Origin: Serinus canaria
Taxonomy: Eukaryota > Chordata > Aves > Passeriformes > Fringillidae
Reading direction: 5' to 3'
DNA: 64,000 nt
Assembly (NCBI RefSeq): GCF_022539315.1
Contig: NC_066317.1
Coordinates: 50,510,435 to 50,574,434, forward strand
Shown: positions 1 through 10,352 of the stretch, in pieces
Numbering within the stretch: the stretch's first letter is position 1
How the letters are laid out: each line of letters begins with the position of its first letter
The notes under the pieces: generated by a model
Seen by the model: the letters and a program-made list of their open reading frames with translations, nothing else
What the model was told of the DNA's origin: nothing
The model's database searches: none
Translations under genes and position numbers: made by a program

Positions 1-289
1 GCCACCTGTTCTGGTTCCTAACTGTCTTAATGAGGAAAATCCCTTCTCCTATATACAGGGAAGATATCTATTGTTTAAACTTATGATCATTTTATCTTGT
101 CATCCTGCCCTGCCATGCACCACTGTGATGGGATTGCTCCATTCTGCCTTCTGCCAAGGTTTGTTAGTGCTAGGTTCCCTCAAATCCAGCTCTTCTCCAG
201 GCTGGACCAGCTGCATTCGCCAGCAGCATAGTGACTTCCTGCTGAACATACTCCAGGTAACCAGTTTATTTATTGACTAGAGGGTCACA
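1..289. other. Left edge, no gene; possible decayed CR1 continuation
   Basis: Positions 130-260 are richer in G+C than the neighbouring DNA and contain words such as CTCTTCTCCAGGCTG, which recur in the minus-strand copy of CR1 just upstream of its 3' end. They could be a poorly preserved continuation of the CR1 fragment that starts near 290. The match is too short and too broken to fix a boundary. No credible coding frame is seen. Confidence 0.35.
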
Positions 290-690
290 AAACTGACAGC
301 CTAATGACCCGTGAGGAGAGGGGAATAAGCATTCCTCTGTTCCTCCTGACCATGCTAGTCCAGCCCTGGCTGCTCTTGGCGTTTTGCTTCCAGGCCACAC
401 TGCTGGCTAATGTCCAACCTGCTAAAAAGCAGCATCCCCTTAAGGCCTTCTCTGCCAAGCTGCTCCCCAGGTGGTGTGGTCCTAGACTATGTCATGCCCA
501 GAGGAAGAACTGGCATTTGTTCTTGATGAATTTCATGAGGTTTCTGGCAGTCCATCCCTTCCCCATCCTGTCCAGGTCCCTCTGGTTTGCAGCTGCAGCA
601 GAAAGTATCAAAGTATCTGTGCCACTCGATGCCACCTGCAAACTCAGTGAAAGTGAATGTTGTTACATTCTCAGCTAATGCTCTTTGTTT
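290..690 (-). mobile_element. CR1 LINE fragment (reverse-transcriptase 3' part)
   Basis: Read on the minus strand, this follows the avian CR1 ORF2 order. It has a GGGACCTGGACAGG segment (encoding RDLDR), then a stretch encoding NLMKF followed by K-C, then the region equivalent to the LGVLVD block, then the region before the HLEY block. CCAGGTCCCTCTGG near 576 and ACACTGCTGGCTAATGT near 400 are the reverse complements of well-conserved CR1 words. The frame is broken by indels, so it is a dead copy. The true 3' end (ATTCTATG-type repeat) is not seen; the fragment fades into unrecognisable sequence below 290. No flanking duplication is evident. The family is known from memory of avian consensus sequences; the subfamily is not assigned. 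Confidence 0.75.
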
Positions 691-694
691 AACA

Positions 695-3600
695 GTCATC
701 CAGAGAAAAAAACTTACTCAGTAGGAATTCAGGTGAAGATTGTATTTGATTATTGTAGTTTCAAATACAGTTTCAAATAGCCTGTTTTTGGGAAATTTAT
801 ATTTTGATCAGACTGGGCAATGGTCTTCTGATTATTTTTCTTAGAGAACGTTGCAGCAAAATTGGTTGTATACTAATAATTTTGTTATAAAATTCAATGT
901 TTTTACATATTTGACAGAAGTGTCTTCTAAGCATTAATTAGAAAACTATGCAGCAATATTACCTCTGATGAAAAAATGTCTTTTTACCCTAATGAGTCAA
1001 TATTTAGGTTCATGGATCAAATTTTTAATCATCTATTTCAGCCTTTGAGTGGCACAAGTAATTGTGTTGCAGTTAGGTCTGCATGTCTGTTTCTGTATCT
1101 CTGTATCCTCTGTATTTATATCTATATTTATCTATATCAGTGATTTAGATGTCAGTGTGATGAGAGTGTTTAGAAGACTGGTAACACAGTCTTTGCTCTA
1201 AAGTGATGCTTTACTAATTCCATTCATTAATGACACACTTTGTGAGAATATTTGGTTTTTATGTAACATGAATCACGATGACTACAAACACAAAGCTGTC
1301 AATTCTTAAAAAAATTTAAAAAATAGCAATTTAGCTGTGAGCACTGTTGACATATTCTTAGTATTGATGTCTGTAGTCCTTGATAATGTTCAGCATGGAG
1401 GTCAAGGTGATCAGATTTGACATCTCCTTTGCCAGAATGATTGGATCTGAAACAGACTTGTCTTCTTTCTTCTCCATTGTACCATGTTTGATATTCTCAT
1501 GATGTTTTCCCCTCTCGTGGTAGGGGGGTCTCTGCTGTTCATGATTCTTCTCTTAGTTTGAGCTCACTTGAATTTCAACAAATTGAAATAAGAAGATATT
1601 TTATGTCTGGCAAGAATCTCTTAACTTTTATTTAAGTGAATAGGTTCCTTATTAAATGGTAAGTATAGATATTTTTATGGCACACCTATACTTTGTTGTT
1701 TCATCTGAATACATAATTGACAGCCCGTAAAAAGGAAAGTGCATTCAAAAAAAGGGAGAAATATTTTTTACTGTGGTTCAGCACAGGTCACTGTGCTTTT
1801 CACTATGGATTCATGCCATTATCGAGCATCTTTTCTTTCTTGTCATATTTGTGCTTGCTAAGTTTACAAAAGCTGTATGACACTGATGTATTTCTCTAGA
1901 GGTACTGACAAGTACATGTTTTTTTCAACTACTCAAAAGTTAAAACATCTCACACTGCTGCATCCAGATGTGATATGGTGTCACTGATTTTAGCTTAAAC
2001 ATGTGAGGAGGGGTTTAGTAATCTGATTTCTGCTGTATTTTTCTTACCAGCTGGTGTAATAATGCCAGAAAAAAAAGTAATTTAAATGAAAAATTTTCAA
2101 AATTTAGAGGAAGGCATAAATTCCTTTGGTATCCAGAATAATTCACAAAATTTTTAGTAGGCTTTTCACAGACAAAACCACAAATTTAAAGTTCTGCAGC
2201 AAAGAACTGTTTTCCCTTTCTTGTCATGGTTAGGGATATTTTCTATACTCTAAATGTAGGGAAGGGTGCTACAAATCCAACCATTCTCATCTTATTTATG
2301 TCTTCCAGGTAGATAAGTCAAAACCAGGAATTTAAAAATGGAAGCTCTTGTATTCACTATCCTCAAGTCTATTCAGTTTGTGTTATAAGTTCTTCTCCTT
2401 TTTCTTGACTTAAATTCTGGTCCATCATGTCTTTACATATGTAAATCAATTTTAATCTGATATAGCATAAAATTTGTTTGTTTTCAAGATAATAATTAGT
2501 GGGATTATTTTAAGATTAGGAATTATATTTCTTTCAATGTAGATGTAAATTAAGGTTCACCACTTTATAATTGATCCTGGAATTAATACAAACTGAACTG
2601 TAAATAACCTTGTTGAATATGTACAAAACAAATTTAGAAGTATGAAAAATATACATAGTTAAGGGCTTTGAAGGTCAAAATCAAGGCAATAAATCTCTGA
2701 AATTATTTTGAAAGTTTTGTTCTTAAACTTTTTCAGGCATGAGGTACTCTGCAGTTCCAGTAAAGGCATAAATGAAAATATGGCAGTAGTCTTTCAAGTA
2801 TGATTTTAAACACTTCAATGTACATTCCATAATTGTGAGGCACCTTGACTAAAAATGCCATTGAAATCAGCACAGAAAGGTGAAGAACAACAGCAATTTA
2901 ATTCTAGATATTTAACAATTTCCTTCCTGCCTGCTGGTATTGCTTGTATTTCAGGACTGTAGTCCTGACAAGAGTTTTTAAATATGGGATAAAATATTAG
3001 AAGTCTTACAGAGCAATGTTTCTTCTAAACATTTTCCATAATAAATCTATGTAAGTTTTTTCTGCATTTATCAGAATATTTATGTCTAGTTCACAGAAAG
3101 AGACTATATATACTGACTTTTCATGTGAGATTATCTACAGTGAGAGAGGTCAGATTTTTAGCATTGTCCCAATACTGATTTAAAACAAGCCTCCAGTGCA
3201 CAAGTATCTTGCTTATTGCCTTGTGCTGCTAATTAGATGAAACCAGAAATATCTAAGCAACCAAAGCTCAGTCACTCATAACTTTATTCATTAGTGGTTG
3301 TAAGGTAATTCCTTACTCAGCTCATGAGGCTTTATCAGTGTTAATCTACTATTCCTTCTATTCAACTTGCAATATATTGAGAAATTCTAATGTGTGTTAA
3401 TTAACCTCTTGAGTATTGCAGATTCTAGGTAACCAGATTAATTCACCCAACATGCCTACCAGAAGTTTAGTGACTACCTTTCAGTGTGTTTTTTCTTTTT
3501 TTTTCTTTTTTTTTTTTTTTTTTTTTATTTTTTAATGGCTTTTAGAATTGTGGAAACATTAGACCTTTGATGATATTTTGATATTCAGTAAAAATGAGGT

Positions 3601-5730
3601 CACTGAGTTTATCTCAGATAATTCATGCAGAATTATTCCAAACTCAAGAACTAAAAATTAATTATTTCAATTGGAATAAGAGTATGTTGCAAAAAAGATA
3701 CTTTTCCACAATATTTTCTATAAATTGCCTGTTAAAAAAAAAAAACCTTAACAGGAGATGCAGACAAGATTGATTTCAGATTGTATTTTACAGAATCCAG
3801 AAATTTAGTGATAGAACTAGATTCACATGAAGAAAAAAGGCCTTATTTGTTTGTGTTTTGTGGAGGGGGAAATTGCACATTTAGTACCACCCGAACACAA
3901 GGTATGATATAATGACAGAAATCACCTTTGAATTAAGCTCTAGAAGACCAAAGAAATGCATAGATCAGAATGAAAATAAGGAGCCTGACAGATAATTAAA
4001 ACATGGTTTACAATTCCTCTGCACATGGAAAAAAAATTTTAACCTAAACTGAAGTCATAGATAAGAACTAGACTGTGCTTAACAAAAAATTGTAATTAAA
4101 ATAATTGTATAACAAGCCCATAAAACTTATTCATCATTGTATTCTTACAAAATAGCTTTTCAGTATCACAGCTTGATTAGAAATATTTTATATCATAGGA
4201 ATATGGATGACTGCTTTATTAAAATTTTAAGATTTCCTTGAATCCAGACCCCCAAAGTAATATAAATACAGATAAAGTACTGAAGTATTTGAGAGTTGTA
4301 TTATCCACATAATTAGAGGACTCTGCTTTTAATGGCAATAATGAAAATGAACGGAAATGTATGTTTTCAACAATTCTTTGATATAATTCTTTTGTGGAAA
4401 ATTTGAGCCATGTTCCAGTGTTTCAATCAAAAGATACTTCTTAAAAAAGTAACCAAGTATTAATTTATCTTATGATATTGTACAAATACTGCAACAAGAA
4501 TTAGTTAAACTGAGGTGTGCTAACAACATGTTGCATCACTTTACCAAGTTCAGAAAATATCATCAAAGAGATTTGTTCTACTAAGAGGTGCAGTATTAAT
4601 AGATAGGTTAAATGAAAAATCATTTGTCATGCAGAATCTCTTTTATACTACTGAATACTTTTGCAATTTTTCAAATTGATCAAAAGTTGCCATTTGCAAT
4701 ATTGATTAAGTTCTTACGTACCAAAATCATTCCTATTCAACCTTTTCCTCGAGGAATATATTTGCCTGAAGGCAATATTAAATCATTTTGTATTTGCTTA
4801 GGCAACCGATAATATCCTCTATTCATATAAATCATATGATACATTATTTCACTGGTGTTTGGAGTTTTAGATTGCAGGAGTCATTGTTCCTATTCTCATT
4901 AGAACTTTCTTGCATAATTAAAAAAAAAAAAAAGCTGCTGAGCCTGTATAAATATATCCCTTGATAATAAGATACTACTGTTGAGAATGTTAAAACTCTA
5001 GGGAAGTGCCACATTAAAAAAATCTGTACAGAAATAAGCAAGAATTGATGACAACTTAATTATTTTCTTTCATTTTTATTCATATACATATTTATATTTG
5101 TGTTTGTATTAAAATCATGTTTATCTACTGATGACATAAATTTTTTATGAGGTGTAAGATATCTAAACAGCTTTTTTTGAAGGCAGCATCTTTGCTACTT
5201 ACAGATTTGTGACATTCCCTGGCCTGACATCTGCTACCTTTCTTCAGCAGGGTGTTGAAACAGATAGAAATATCAGTGCTCTGCTTACACCCAAAATGGC
5301 AGGAAAGAGAATATCATTGTTATTTGAGGAAATTATATTTAATCCTGTCACATACTGTCTGTATTGAAGTATTCCACAGTTGCCAGTTATACCCTGTCTT
5401 TTACCCTTAGAATTTCTTATTACATACACTGTACTTATCATCCACAATGTTTCTTGGCACAGATCTGAACATAAACTTTTCCTTACATCAGTGGTGCAGT
5501 TTCTATGGCCTCCACAAAAAAATCATAAAGTGATGCAAACACAGTATTTTTTATTATATTTTTAGTTATTTTTTAAACCATCAGTTTAGCTATACTGTTC
5601 ACTACTCAGTAATGATAGATAGAAAAGTAACAACTTCCTGGAAAAAGAATAAGTAATAGACTTGTATGCCAATTGAGTTATTCAGATGATTCATATTCTC
5701 TTTGAAGATTGTAGTATTTTGGTCAGATGT
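695..5730. other. A+T-rich stretch without recognisable genes
   Basis: About 5 kb with no CR1, LTR or coding signal that I can identify. It holds a T-rich run at about 3489-3534, an A run near 3734-3745 and another at about 4919-4933. Open frames are no longer than about 70 codons, have ordinary A+T-driven composition and no domain-like sequence. A weak ATCT/TATC-type simple repeat lies around 1090-1140. It is compatible with intron or intergenic DNA. Confidence 0.6.
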
Positions 5731-5738
5731 CTCAAGAA

Positions 5739-5782
5739 CAGGTTTAATTCTTGCCTGAAATTAAAGGCAAGAATTAAACCTG
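5739..5782. repeat. Perfect inverted repeat (hairpin 1)
   Basis: Positions 5739-5756 (CAGGTTTAATTCTTGCCT) are exactly the reverse complement of 5765-5782, giving an 18-bp stem without mismatches around an 8-nt loop (GAAATTAA, 5757-5764). Either DNA strand could extrude as a cruciform arm, and a transcript would fold into a stem-loop. A second perfect hairpin begins 13 bp downstream. No flanking gene suggests a terminator or an RNA gene. A template-switch mutation is a simple explanation. Confidence 0.97.
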
Positions 5783-5795
5783 CTAATTCTTGTTA

Positions 5796-5843
5796 ATGGA
5801 CTTCGAAGATTCTTCATCCTCTTGAAGAATCTTCGAAGTCCAT
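5796..5843. repeat. Perfect inverted repeat (hairpin 2)
   Basis: Positions 5796-5816 and 5823-5843 form a 21-bp stem with no mismatch around a 6-nt loop (TCCTCT, 5817-5822). The arm contains the internal palindrome CTTCGAAG, so each arm is itself partly self-complementary. It lies 13 bp after hairpin 1, and the two arms share no sequence with those of hairpin 1. A perfect stem of this length in otherwise diverged DNA suggests recent origin or conservation. Confidence 0.97.
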
Positions 5844-6124
5844 GAAAATTTTTCACATTGATCTGATACAGAACTTGTGCATGAGAAAATTTACACTAGA
5901 GGTGTTCTCTCTTGGTGGGGTTTGTGTGTGTATATATTGACTTTTCCTCCCTTTTTTCCCAGTAAAAATATAATTACCTGGAGACAACACTATTTGTTTT
6001 TTGGTGCTTTTTCATGCAAGGTATTTGAGGTACTAGGAGCCTAATTTCATCACACCGACTTCTATTGTGGAGAATCCTCACTGTTTGCATTTCCCTCATT
6101 TTCTTCATTTAATTGTTGATAAAT

Positions 6125-6190
6125 GAAGTTAGTTTATAAGAAACAGAAAATTAAAAAGAAGTCAGTTTATAAGAAACAACAAATTAAAAA
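6125..6190. repeat. Two-copy tandem duplication, 33-bp unit
   Basis: 6125-6157 and 6158-6190 are two head-to-tail copies of a 33-bp A-rich unit beginning GAAGT(T/C)AGTTTATAAG and ending AATTAAAAA. They differ at three positions (unit positions 6, 22 and 23). It is probably a local slippage or duplication event. Confidence 0.9.
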
Positions 6191-6308
6191 AAAATAGCAC
6201 TATTCATAGTTATTTTAATAAAGACATAGCATCTCTTTTTAAAGTAGAAAAAAGGAACCAAATATATAATTTGTTGCACTTCTTTTTCATACTCTATGAT
6301 TTCTGGAT

Positions 6309-6348
6309 CAGTTTATAACTTTTATAATTCAGTTTATAACTTTTAATT
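6309..6348. repeat. Two-copy tandem duplication, about 20-bp unit
   Basis: CAGTTTATAACTTTTA is present at 6309 and again at 6330. The units are 21 and 19 bp and differ by a TA insertion in the first. The word AGTTTATAA is also shared with the 33-bp repeat 150 bp upstream, so the two may have a common origin. Confidence 0.85.
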
Positions 6349-7427
6349 CTCTGCATTTGATGTAAAGCAATATGTATAAAATAATTGCAAAAAATTGGCT
6401 CATATGATCTCAAAATCTCTTTCCTTTTCAACCTCAAGAAATAGGTCAGCTTCCCAGTAACTGTAAAACTATAAATACATTGCTATACTTGTTTTACTGG
6501 ACCATTAATCACACAGCCATAAGTTTCTTTCTCAAGGATTCTTCAAGATGAATCAGTTTAACAGAAATTTATTGTATCTCTATTTGCCTTCCTCTCTTTT
6601 GTGCAGTTACTGTATATCGTCTTGCCATACCTGAACTGAAAAAAACAAAGTTAAATAAATGCAAAAATAAGACTAATAATATCACTCTAATCTCAAATGG
6701 AAAAGGAATGTACATAGATGTTACACTGGAGACATTGTTACATTCACTTTACAGATTACAAAGTTGCAGTAAAAGCTACAAGTCAAAAATTCAATTAAGA
6801 AATCCTGCGTTTTGTTCCAGACAATTTTCAGTCAGTAAATATTATTTGACAATTTAGTTTGCATGATATATAAAATATAAGAAATATACAATATCATAAA
6901 AAGTCTAAATACTAATAGCAACTTTGCCTCTGCACAGAAGGAAATATTTCTGATTATAAAAATGAGGTGGTTTTTCTAATGACTGTTCTCACCTTAGGGG
7001 CACGGAAGAAAGGTAACAAAGGGACATTTACTACTGCTTTAGGCTACAGCCAAGTGGTGCCTTTTCCAAAGCATTCTAGCTTCTTCCAGAAAACCAGCTA
7101 TATTTCCAGATATGCCTTCAGAGGCTGGTAACCTTTAAAGAATCAAAATGCAAAAAATTTAGTTTACTTTACTTTAGTTTTGATTTAGGTAATTTTCCAT
7201 TATATCCTAAATATATGCACTTTCACTTTATGCTCACTTTTCTTCCCCCACCTCAGTTTATGCCCCTCTCCAGAGGAATGAATCCTTGTTACAGTGTGTG
7301 TGCTTTCATTTAATCTTCAGGCTTCTAACCCTTGAAACTATTCTTTGTGTCAAAGCTTGTTCAGATGATGTTTTTCTCCTTTCATGTGTACTATTGGTGT
7401 CATGTGGAGTTATCCTTAGTCACAGAT

Positions 7428-7500
7428 TTACAGATCCACTGAACATTCTGAGCTGGAAGGGACCCACAAGGATCATACATTCCAATCAGCTAACAAGATT
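7428..7500 (-). mobile_element. CR1 LINE 3'-end remnant
   Basis: The segment includes GAGCTGGAAGGGACCCACAA followed by GGATCAT. On the minus strand this is the classic last 50-70 bp of avian CR1 subfamilies, which read ATGATCCTTGTGGGTCCCTT. Only the 3' untranslated end is recognisable. No coding part remains, and the element blends into unique sequence by about 7500. Confidence 0.7.
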
Positions 7501-9650
7501 CTTCTTGCTGAAAAGTGAGCCAATAATTTGTTTAGTTTAGAGTCTAAGTCTTGATTGCCTTGAAATGATGCCTTTTATATCTCATTCTTTTTTCTTCTCT
7601 GTCCACTTCTCTGCCCACATCTTCAGACCTAAAAAGTACTGTGCAGATTTTGTTGCTGGTTAATCCATTTCCTGGGGGTTTTTTGTTAGTTCTCTTCTGA
7701 TTCCCAATATACTTCATAATTGTGGCCCTTTCTCTATTTTTGTTTTTGGATTTTTTTCTCCTAGATTAATTCCTCCTCATTTTATATTGGCACAAATTTC
7801 AGAAGATCTTTTGGCTTTTGTCTTTTTGTCTTTTTCTTTTCTACAGATAAAATATTATTTAATTCCTTAACAGTGCTTTTAATTTTGCATGTTTGCCATT
7901 TGGAAAATAAAATCCTATTTTCAGCAGACTATAACAGTTAGGTTTATAGATTTACCTCATTTTGCTGCACCTGTTCCCTTGCATCTAGCTTACATTTATT
8001 GTACTAGACTGTCTTTTGTTAGCCAAATATCTGTTAAAACTAAAACATAAGAGAATTTCAGATGTCTTTCTGACTCTTTTTTAGTGAACCTGTATTTAAT
8101 TAAGCATAAATTCCACTGTTTGAGCCTGGGAGGGAATCGTGAACAGTGATGAGTGATGCCTGAGGACACTAAAGGAGCTGCATCATTAGCAGCCGGTATC
8201 TACAACCCTAACTACACTCTCATAATATGCAAAATATGCACACAGTGGTATTCCAAGCTGCATGTATCCTCACAGTAGAATAAAATGTTCATATTTTTTG
8301 CAACACTGGCTTACACTAATTTCCTGAATACAAGGAACTGTGAAAACCAATATAATATTTGTTTTCTGAATCTTTATTAAGCATACAAAAAATTGAGTTT
8401 TAATCATCCTAAAAGGTTCAGGTGCATTGACTTTAGGTGCTGTAGGGTTTAATGCCCCAAAACATGCATTGTTTATCCAGCTTTTAGTCTATTGAAATGC
8501 CTTCTCTCTGGGATTGATATACAAAGGTCTTACACATGACAGGCATAACTTTTTTATTACATTATAGATTTTGGGTTTGATATAGCTTACAGGCTCCCTA
8601 TTTTTTTCCTATTGCTGGTTTAATTAAATCAATGTTCTTGTTTTCTTATACCATTATTAGCTGTAGTAATTTTAACTTGAAGCAGTTAATATGTTTCTTT
8701 TTCAAATTAACTGTTTTCTCTACCTTGTTTCTTTTTTTTCCAGACAGTATTTCCTGACCTTTTCCTAATCTGAAATCTAAACCTTAAACTCTCTTCAAGG
8801 ATTTGATGACATGGCTCTGGCATCTTGAGCTATTGTGGTAATATAGCCTAGAAAGCAGAGAACAAACCTGGCAATTTATTTAAGATATCTACCCAGATGC
8901 ACCCAAAAAATGGTTGACTAAATGAGACAAAAAGAAATACCTGAGGAGAAAAAAATCAGAGAAAGAGTTGTTAATTTTTCTTGTGCTTTATGTATTCTAA
9001 TAAGGTCAGGGCTAATTGCTATTAGATTTGTTGGACTAATACTCCAAGATGCAAAATAATCCCTTTGCCACACTTTACCATAGGCGTTTTAAAAATCAAT
9101 AAAAACAATTTGTAGTTCCCTTATCTTTATGCTCAAGTAATTTCTCAGTTAGTTGTCATAGAGTAAACATCTGCTCAAATCTCCTTGGCACAAACCCCCA
9201 CTTGTTATTCTGCCAGTTGATTCCTTATGTGTGGTTTGAGTCCACATTTTGTCACTCTTAGGAATCATTTTGCTGGCATAGCTTCACAGATGCACAGTAT
9301 TTAATGTTGTGGAGTTTTGTTGTTTTTTTATTAATAGATATTTCTAAAAGACATAGAATAATAGAGTTCTCCAGATTTCACCAGATGTGACATGTATATT
9401 TTAATCCTTACAGAACACTTTTTTTCTGACATCTTTGTATTACCAGACTATTATTTTTAAGAGGAATTAAATTGTATCTCCTATCTTTGTAGCTGTCTTC
9501 TGGGATTTATATTATTGCAGTAGAGAAAATATTTGTATTTTATTTTAAAATATTTCTCACCTTGTAGCTTCTACTTTCCAGACTTATTTTACTGATCTTT
9601 TCTACAGAAATATCTACATGAGTAAATTTCTTGCTGCAATTCTCTATTTA
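7501..9650. other. A+T-rich stretch without recognisable genes
   Basis: No coding exon or known repeat was recognised. T-rich patches occur around 7675-7860 and 9300-9330. The part around 8120-8215 is slightly richer in G+C and has no simple repeats; I cannot assign it. Confidence 0.55.
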
Positions 9651-10352
9651 CAGAATCACAGAATCAATTAGGTTGGAAAAGACCTCTAAGAACAGCCTAT
9701 GACCAAACACCACTATGTCAAGTAGACCATGGCACTAAGTGCTATGTCCAGTCTTTCCTTGAACACCTCCAGGGATGGTGATTCCACCAGCTCCCTGGAA
9801 AGTTCATTCCAATGTCTAATCACCCTGTCTGTGAAGAATTTCTTCCTAATGTCCAACCTAAACCTCCCTTGGTGCAGCTTAAGACTATATTCTGTCTTCC
9901 CATCCCTTGTTACCTGTGAGAAAAGACCAACCCCCACCTGGCTACACCATTCTTTCAGGTATTTGTGAGAGTGAGAAGGCCTCCCTTGAGCCTCCCTTCC
10001 TCCAGGCTAAGCAACCCCAGCTCCCCCAGCAGCTCCTCATAGGAAACGTGCTCCATTTGCTTCACCAGTTCTGTTGCCCTTCTCTGGATCCACTCCAGCC
10101 CCTCAATGTCCTTCCTGGTGAGGGGCTCAGAACTGGACTCAGGCTTTGAGACGTGGCATCACCAGTGCTGAGTACAGGTGAAGAATCTCCTCCCTGGCCC
10201 TGCTGGCCACACTATTTCTGGCACAATTGGCCTTCTGGGCCACCAGGGCACACACTGGATCACATTCAGCCGGCTGTCAGCCAGCACCTCTAGGTCCTTT
10301 CCCACTGGGCCATTTTCCAGCCATTCTTCCTCCAGCCTATATTCACTCATAA
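9651..10352 (-). mobile_element. CR1 LINE, 5'-truncated copy with intact 3' end
   Basis: The lower-coordinate edge starts with CAGAATCACAGAATCA, the reverse complement of the CR1 terminal repeat TGATTCTGTGATTCTG, followed by TTAGGTTGGAAAAGACC, a diagnostic CR1 3' motif. Reading leftwards on the minus strand gives the last part of ORF2 in the expected order: a LEEEWLENGPVGKDLEVL segment (10159-10350), the region equivalent to the CR1 VQRR block, then RLDIRKKFFTDRVIRHWN (within 9713-9937). The copy is about 700 bp long and 5'-truncated at about 10352, as is usual for LINE insertions. It is among the best-preserved CR1 copies in the window. Confidence 0.95.
9713..9937 (-). pseudogene. C-terminal remnant of CR1 ORF2 (reverse transcriptase)
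   Basis: A 74-codon open frame within the CR1 copy. It contains RLDIRKKFFTDRVIRHWN and SPSLEVFKERLDIAL, matching the conserved C-terminal tail of CR1 ORF2, distal to the polymerase domain. The stop codon at its lower-coordinate end leaves a 3' untranslated region of only about 60 bp before the terminal repeat, as is normal for CR1. The upstream reverse-transcriptase catalytic domain is missing through 5' truncation and the frame is broken above 9937, so it is not functional. Confidence 0.9.

Larger units (their letters stand above)
5850..7427. other. A+T-rich stretch with two small tandem duplications
   Basis: No gene or known mobile element was recognised. The stretch contains the two short tandem duplications listed separately (6125-6190 and 6309-6348). 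A GTGTGTGTGTATATAT-type dinucleotide run lies near 5923-5937. Remaining open frames are short. Confidence 0.6.
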
